64,000 nt of DNA from contig SWDG01000023.1 in the NCBI GenBank assembly GCA_005116965.1, positions 92,162 through 156,161 on the forward strand, written 5' to 3'. Source of the stretch: Nitrospira sp. (GTDB lineage: Bacteria > Nitrospirota > Nitrospiria > Nitrospirales > Nitrospiraceae). The translations under genes were made by a program, and so were the position numbers. The notes under the pieces were generated by a model. It was not told where the DNA came from, made no database searches, and saw only the letters and a program-made list of their open reading frames with translations. Positions 62,705 through 64,000 of this stretch are shown piece by piece; the first letter of the stretch is position 1; each line of letters begins with the position of its first letter.

Positions 62705-63547
62705 GTGACCATCCCACCTGCACGCCCCAAACAGTTCGATATCAGGCGCCTCTATACTGCGGCTGCGCTGATCCCGGCGGTCTACCTCATCATCGTGCAC
62801 CTCACTCCCTGGGCCTTAACGCTGCTTTTGATCGCCGTCGGCTCTCTTGCCCTGCTCGAACTGTATCGCCTCAGCTTCCAATCGCGGTTGAATCAAATCC
62901 TGGTCGGCGTCGGGTCGGCCACCTTTGTTCTGACACTCGCCCGATCTCATGTGTCGCTCCCGCTTCCCGAACTTCTTCTCGGCGGTGCCTTTGTGATTGC
63001 AGTGACGGCCTCTTTAGTTGTCACATCAGCAGCACATCGATGGAAGGACGCGCTGGTCACCATGTTCGGCGTGTGCTACGTGGGCGTCACACTCAGTACT
63101 ATTGTATCGACCCGCTCACTGCCGACAGGCGAATACCTCGTGCTATTTCTAGCAGTTGTCACATGGGCTTCTGACACTGGCGCGTACTATACTGGGACAC
63201 TGTGGGGCAAACACCCTCTCTTGCCGTCGATCAGTCCCAAGAAGACCGTCGAGGGGGTACTCGGAGGGCTTGCACTGGCCGTCGCTGCCGCCATCGTGGC
63301 TCAATGGTGGTTTGCCTCACAACTCTCACTGTTAGATGCGGTAATCCTTGGCGTGCTGCTGACGGGAACCGGGCTCATCGGAGACCTGTTTGAATCAATG
63401 ATCAAGCGACGCACGGGCGTCAAAGATTCCGGTGGAATCTTGCCCGGCCATGGCGGTATGTTGGATCGGCTCGATAGTCTCTTGTTCACCGCCCCCACCT
63501 TCTACTACTATGTCGCCTACGTTCGAGACCTGGCACCGCCTCTATAA
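62705..63547 (+). CDS. cdsA: Phosphatidate cytidylyltransferase
   Basis: A multi-pass membrane enzyme that makes CDP-diacylglycerol from phosphatidic acid and CTP. About seven hydrophobic segments are visible. The family signature near the end reads SPKKTVEGVLGG, then DLFESMIKRRTGVKDSGGIL and PGHGGMLDRLDSLLF, and is complete. The frame is open well upstream into uppS; I place the start at a GTG at 62705, which opens close to the usual family N-terminus, but GTG at 62657 is possible and neither has a strong ribosome site. With the chosen start it is 280 residues long. Confidence 0.9.
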   Translation: MTIPPARPKQFDIRRLYTAAALIPAVYLIIVHLTPWALTLLLIAVGSLALLELYRLSFQSRLNQILVGVGSATFVLTLARSHVSLPLPELLLGGAFVIAVTASLVVTSAAHRWKDALVTMFGVCYVGVTLSTIVSTRSLPTGEYLVLFLAVVTWASDTGAYYTGTLWGKHPLLPSISPKKTVEGVLGGLALAVAAAIVAQWWFASQLSLLDAVILGVLLTGTGLIGDLFESMIKRRTGVKDSGGILPGHGGMLDRLDSLLFTAPTFYYYVAYVRDLAPPL

Positions 63548-63566
63548 GAAGTGGAGAGGAGAGGAT

Positions 63567-64000
63567 ATGAAGTCGATTATCATCTTGGGATCAACCGGAT
63601 CAATCGGAACCAATACTCTCGATATCGTTCAACGGTTTCCTGATGAATTCCGCGTCGTCGGCCTGACGGCCGGCAGTAATATCGACAAGCTTGAAGCCCA
63701 GATCCGCCAGTTCACACCCATCGCCGTGGCGGTCTCTACGGAATCCTCCGCAGCCATGCTCAGAAACCGGTGTGCTGATCTTCCGGTTGAGGTCATGGCC
63801 GGCGAAGAAGGCATTACACAGGTCGCAGCGGGGCTCGATGCCGAATTGGTGATTTCTGCCATCGTGGGAGCAGCCGGACTCGTACCGACCCTGTCCGCCA
63901 TTCGCAGCGGGAAACACATTGCTCTGGCCAATAAAGAACCAATGGTGATGGCCGGAAAGCTGATGCAGGATGAGGCCCGGAAGCATGGTGTCAGGATTTT
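63567..64000 (+). CDS. dxr: 1-deoxy-D-xylulose 5-phosphate reductoisomerase, C-terminus cut by window edge
   Basis: The first 144 residues of DXP reductoisomerase, the second enzyme of the MEP isoprenoid pathway. The NADPH-binding motif IIILGSTGSIGTNTLDIV lies at residues 4-21. VISAIVGAAGLVPTLSAIRS near 95-114 and ALANKEPMVMAG near 119-130 are conserved, the latter leading into the substrate site. A GGAGAGGAGAGG ribosome site precedes the ATG. It lies 19 bases after cdsA. The remaining two thirds of the gene lie outside the window. Confidence 0.95.
   Translation, partial: MKSIIILGSTGSIGTNTLDIVQRFPDEFRVVGLTAGSNIDKLEAQIRQFTPIAVAVSTESSAAMLRNRCADLPVEVMAGEEGITQVAAGLDAELVISAIVGAAGLVPTLSAIRSGKHIALANKEPMVMAGKLMQDEARKHGVRI

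Overview
The window looks like a chromosomal segment of a Gram-negative, moderately GC-rich bacterium. My best guess is Nitrospirota (Nitrospira-like). That rests on the overall mix: an XrtA/PEP-CTERM-type exopolysaccharide locus, a CzcCBA pump with a c-type cytochrome, and TldD/PmbA beside uppS-cdsA-dxr. It is an inference, since no rRNA or marker gene settles the taxonomy.

Region 1 (1-28.8 kb, minus strand) is one large exopolysaccharide locus. Transcription starts near 28.8 kb with the export module: Wza-like lipoprotein, outer-membrane barrel, Wzc-type tyrosine kinase, glycosyl-1-phosphate transferase and DUF3473-type polysaccharide deacetylase. A NusG/RfaH-like antiterminator comes next, then a 306-bp leader that carries an exact ops-core sequence (GGCGGTAGCC). 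Downstream is a long string of sugar-building and decorating genes. First come an O-carbamoyltransferase with SxtJ and DUF5989 partners, a C-methyltransferase, a DUF4910 peptidase and a nucleotidyltransferase. Glycosyltransferases, a flippase, an asparagine-synthetase-like protein, a membrane-anchored FG-GAP/ThuA fusion, a FemAB-like acyltransferase, a DegT aminotransferase, a second deacetylase and a truncated ATP-grasp ligase at the left edge follow. Many genes overlap by 1-4 bases. Two lesions are visible: a deletion that joins the nucleotidyltransferase to a beheaded PIG-L deacetylase, and a shredded sugar epimerase. No polymerase or exosortase is visible; they may lie to the left.

Region 2 (28.8-32.1 kb) holds an AT-rich 0.9-kb divergent intergenic stretch with two clear dyads, a NarL/LuxR-type regulator, a wrecked IS3-family element and tRNA-Phe(GAA) with its own promoter.

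Region 3 (32.2-40.2 kb) holds a c-type cytochrome, a CzcCBA heavy-metal RND efflux operon, a SpoU/TrmH rRNA methyltransferase, a coiled-coil protein and an XRE regulator.

Region 4 (40.2-54 kb) is accessory. It contains a 2470-residue RTX protein with an N-terminal lipase-like domain, translationally coupled to a lipoprotein. A dead SRAP (YedK-type) gene that has lost its catalytic Cys2 lies beside intact umuD-umuC. An Abi/HEPN-like gene and several empty stretches complete the region.

Region 5 (54-64 kb) contains small secreted proteins, a nitrobindin-like protein, a flavoprotein disulfide-reductase relative lacking its dimerisation domain, two PEBP (YbhB) proteins, PmbA/TldE and TldD. It ends in the housekeeping order uppS-cdsA-dxr, the last cut by the right edge.
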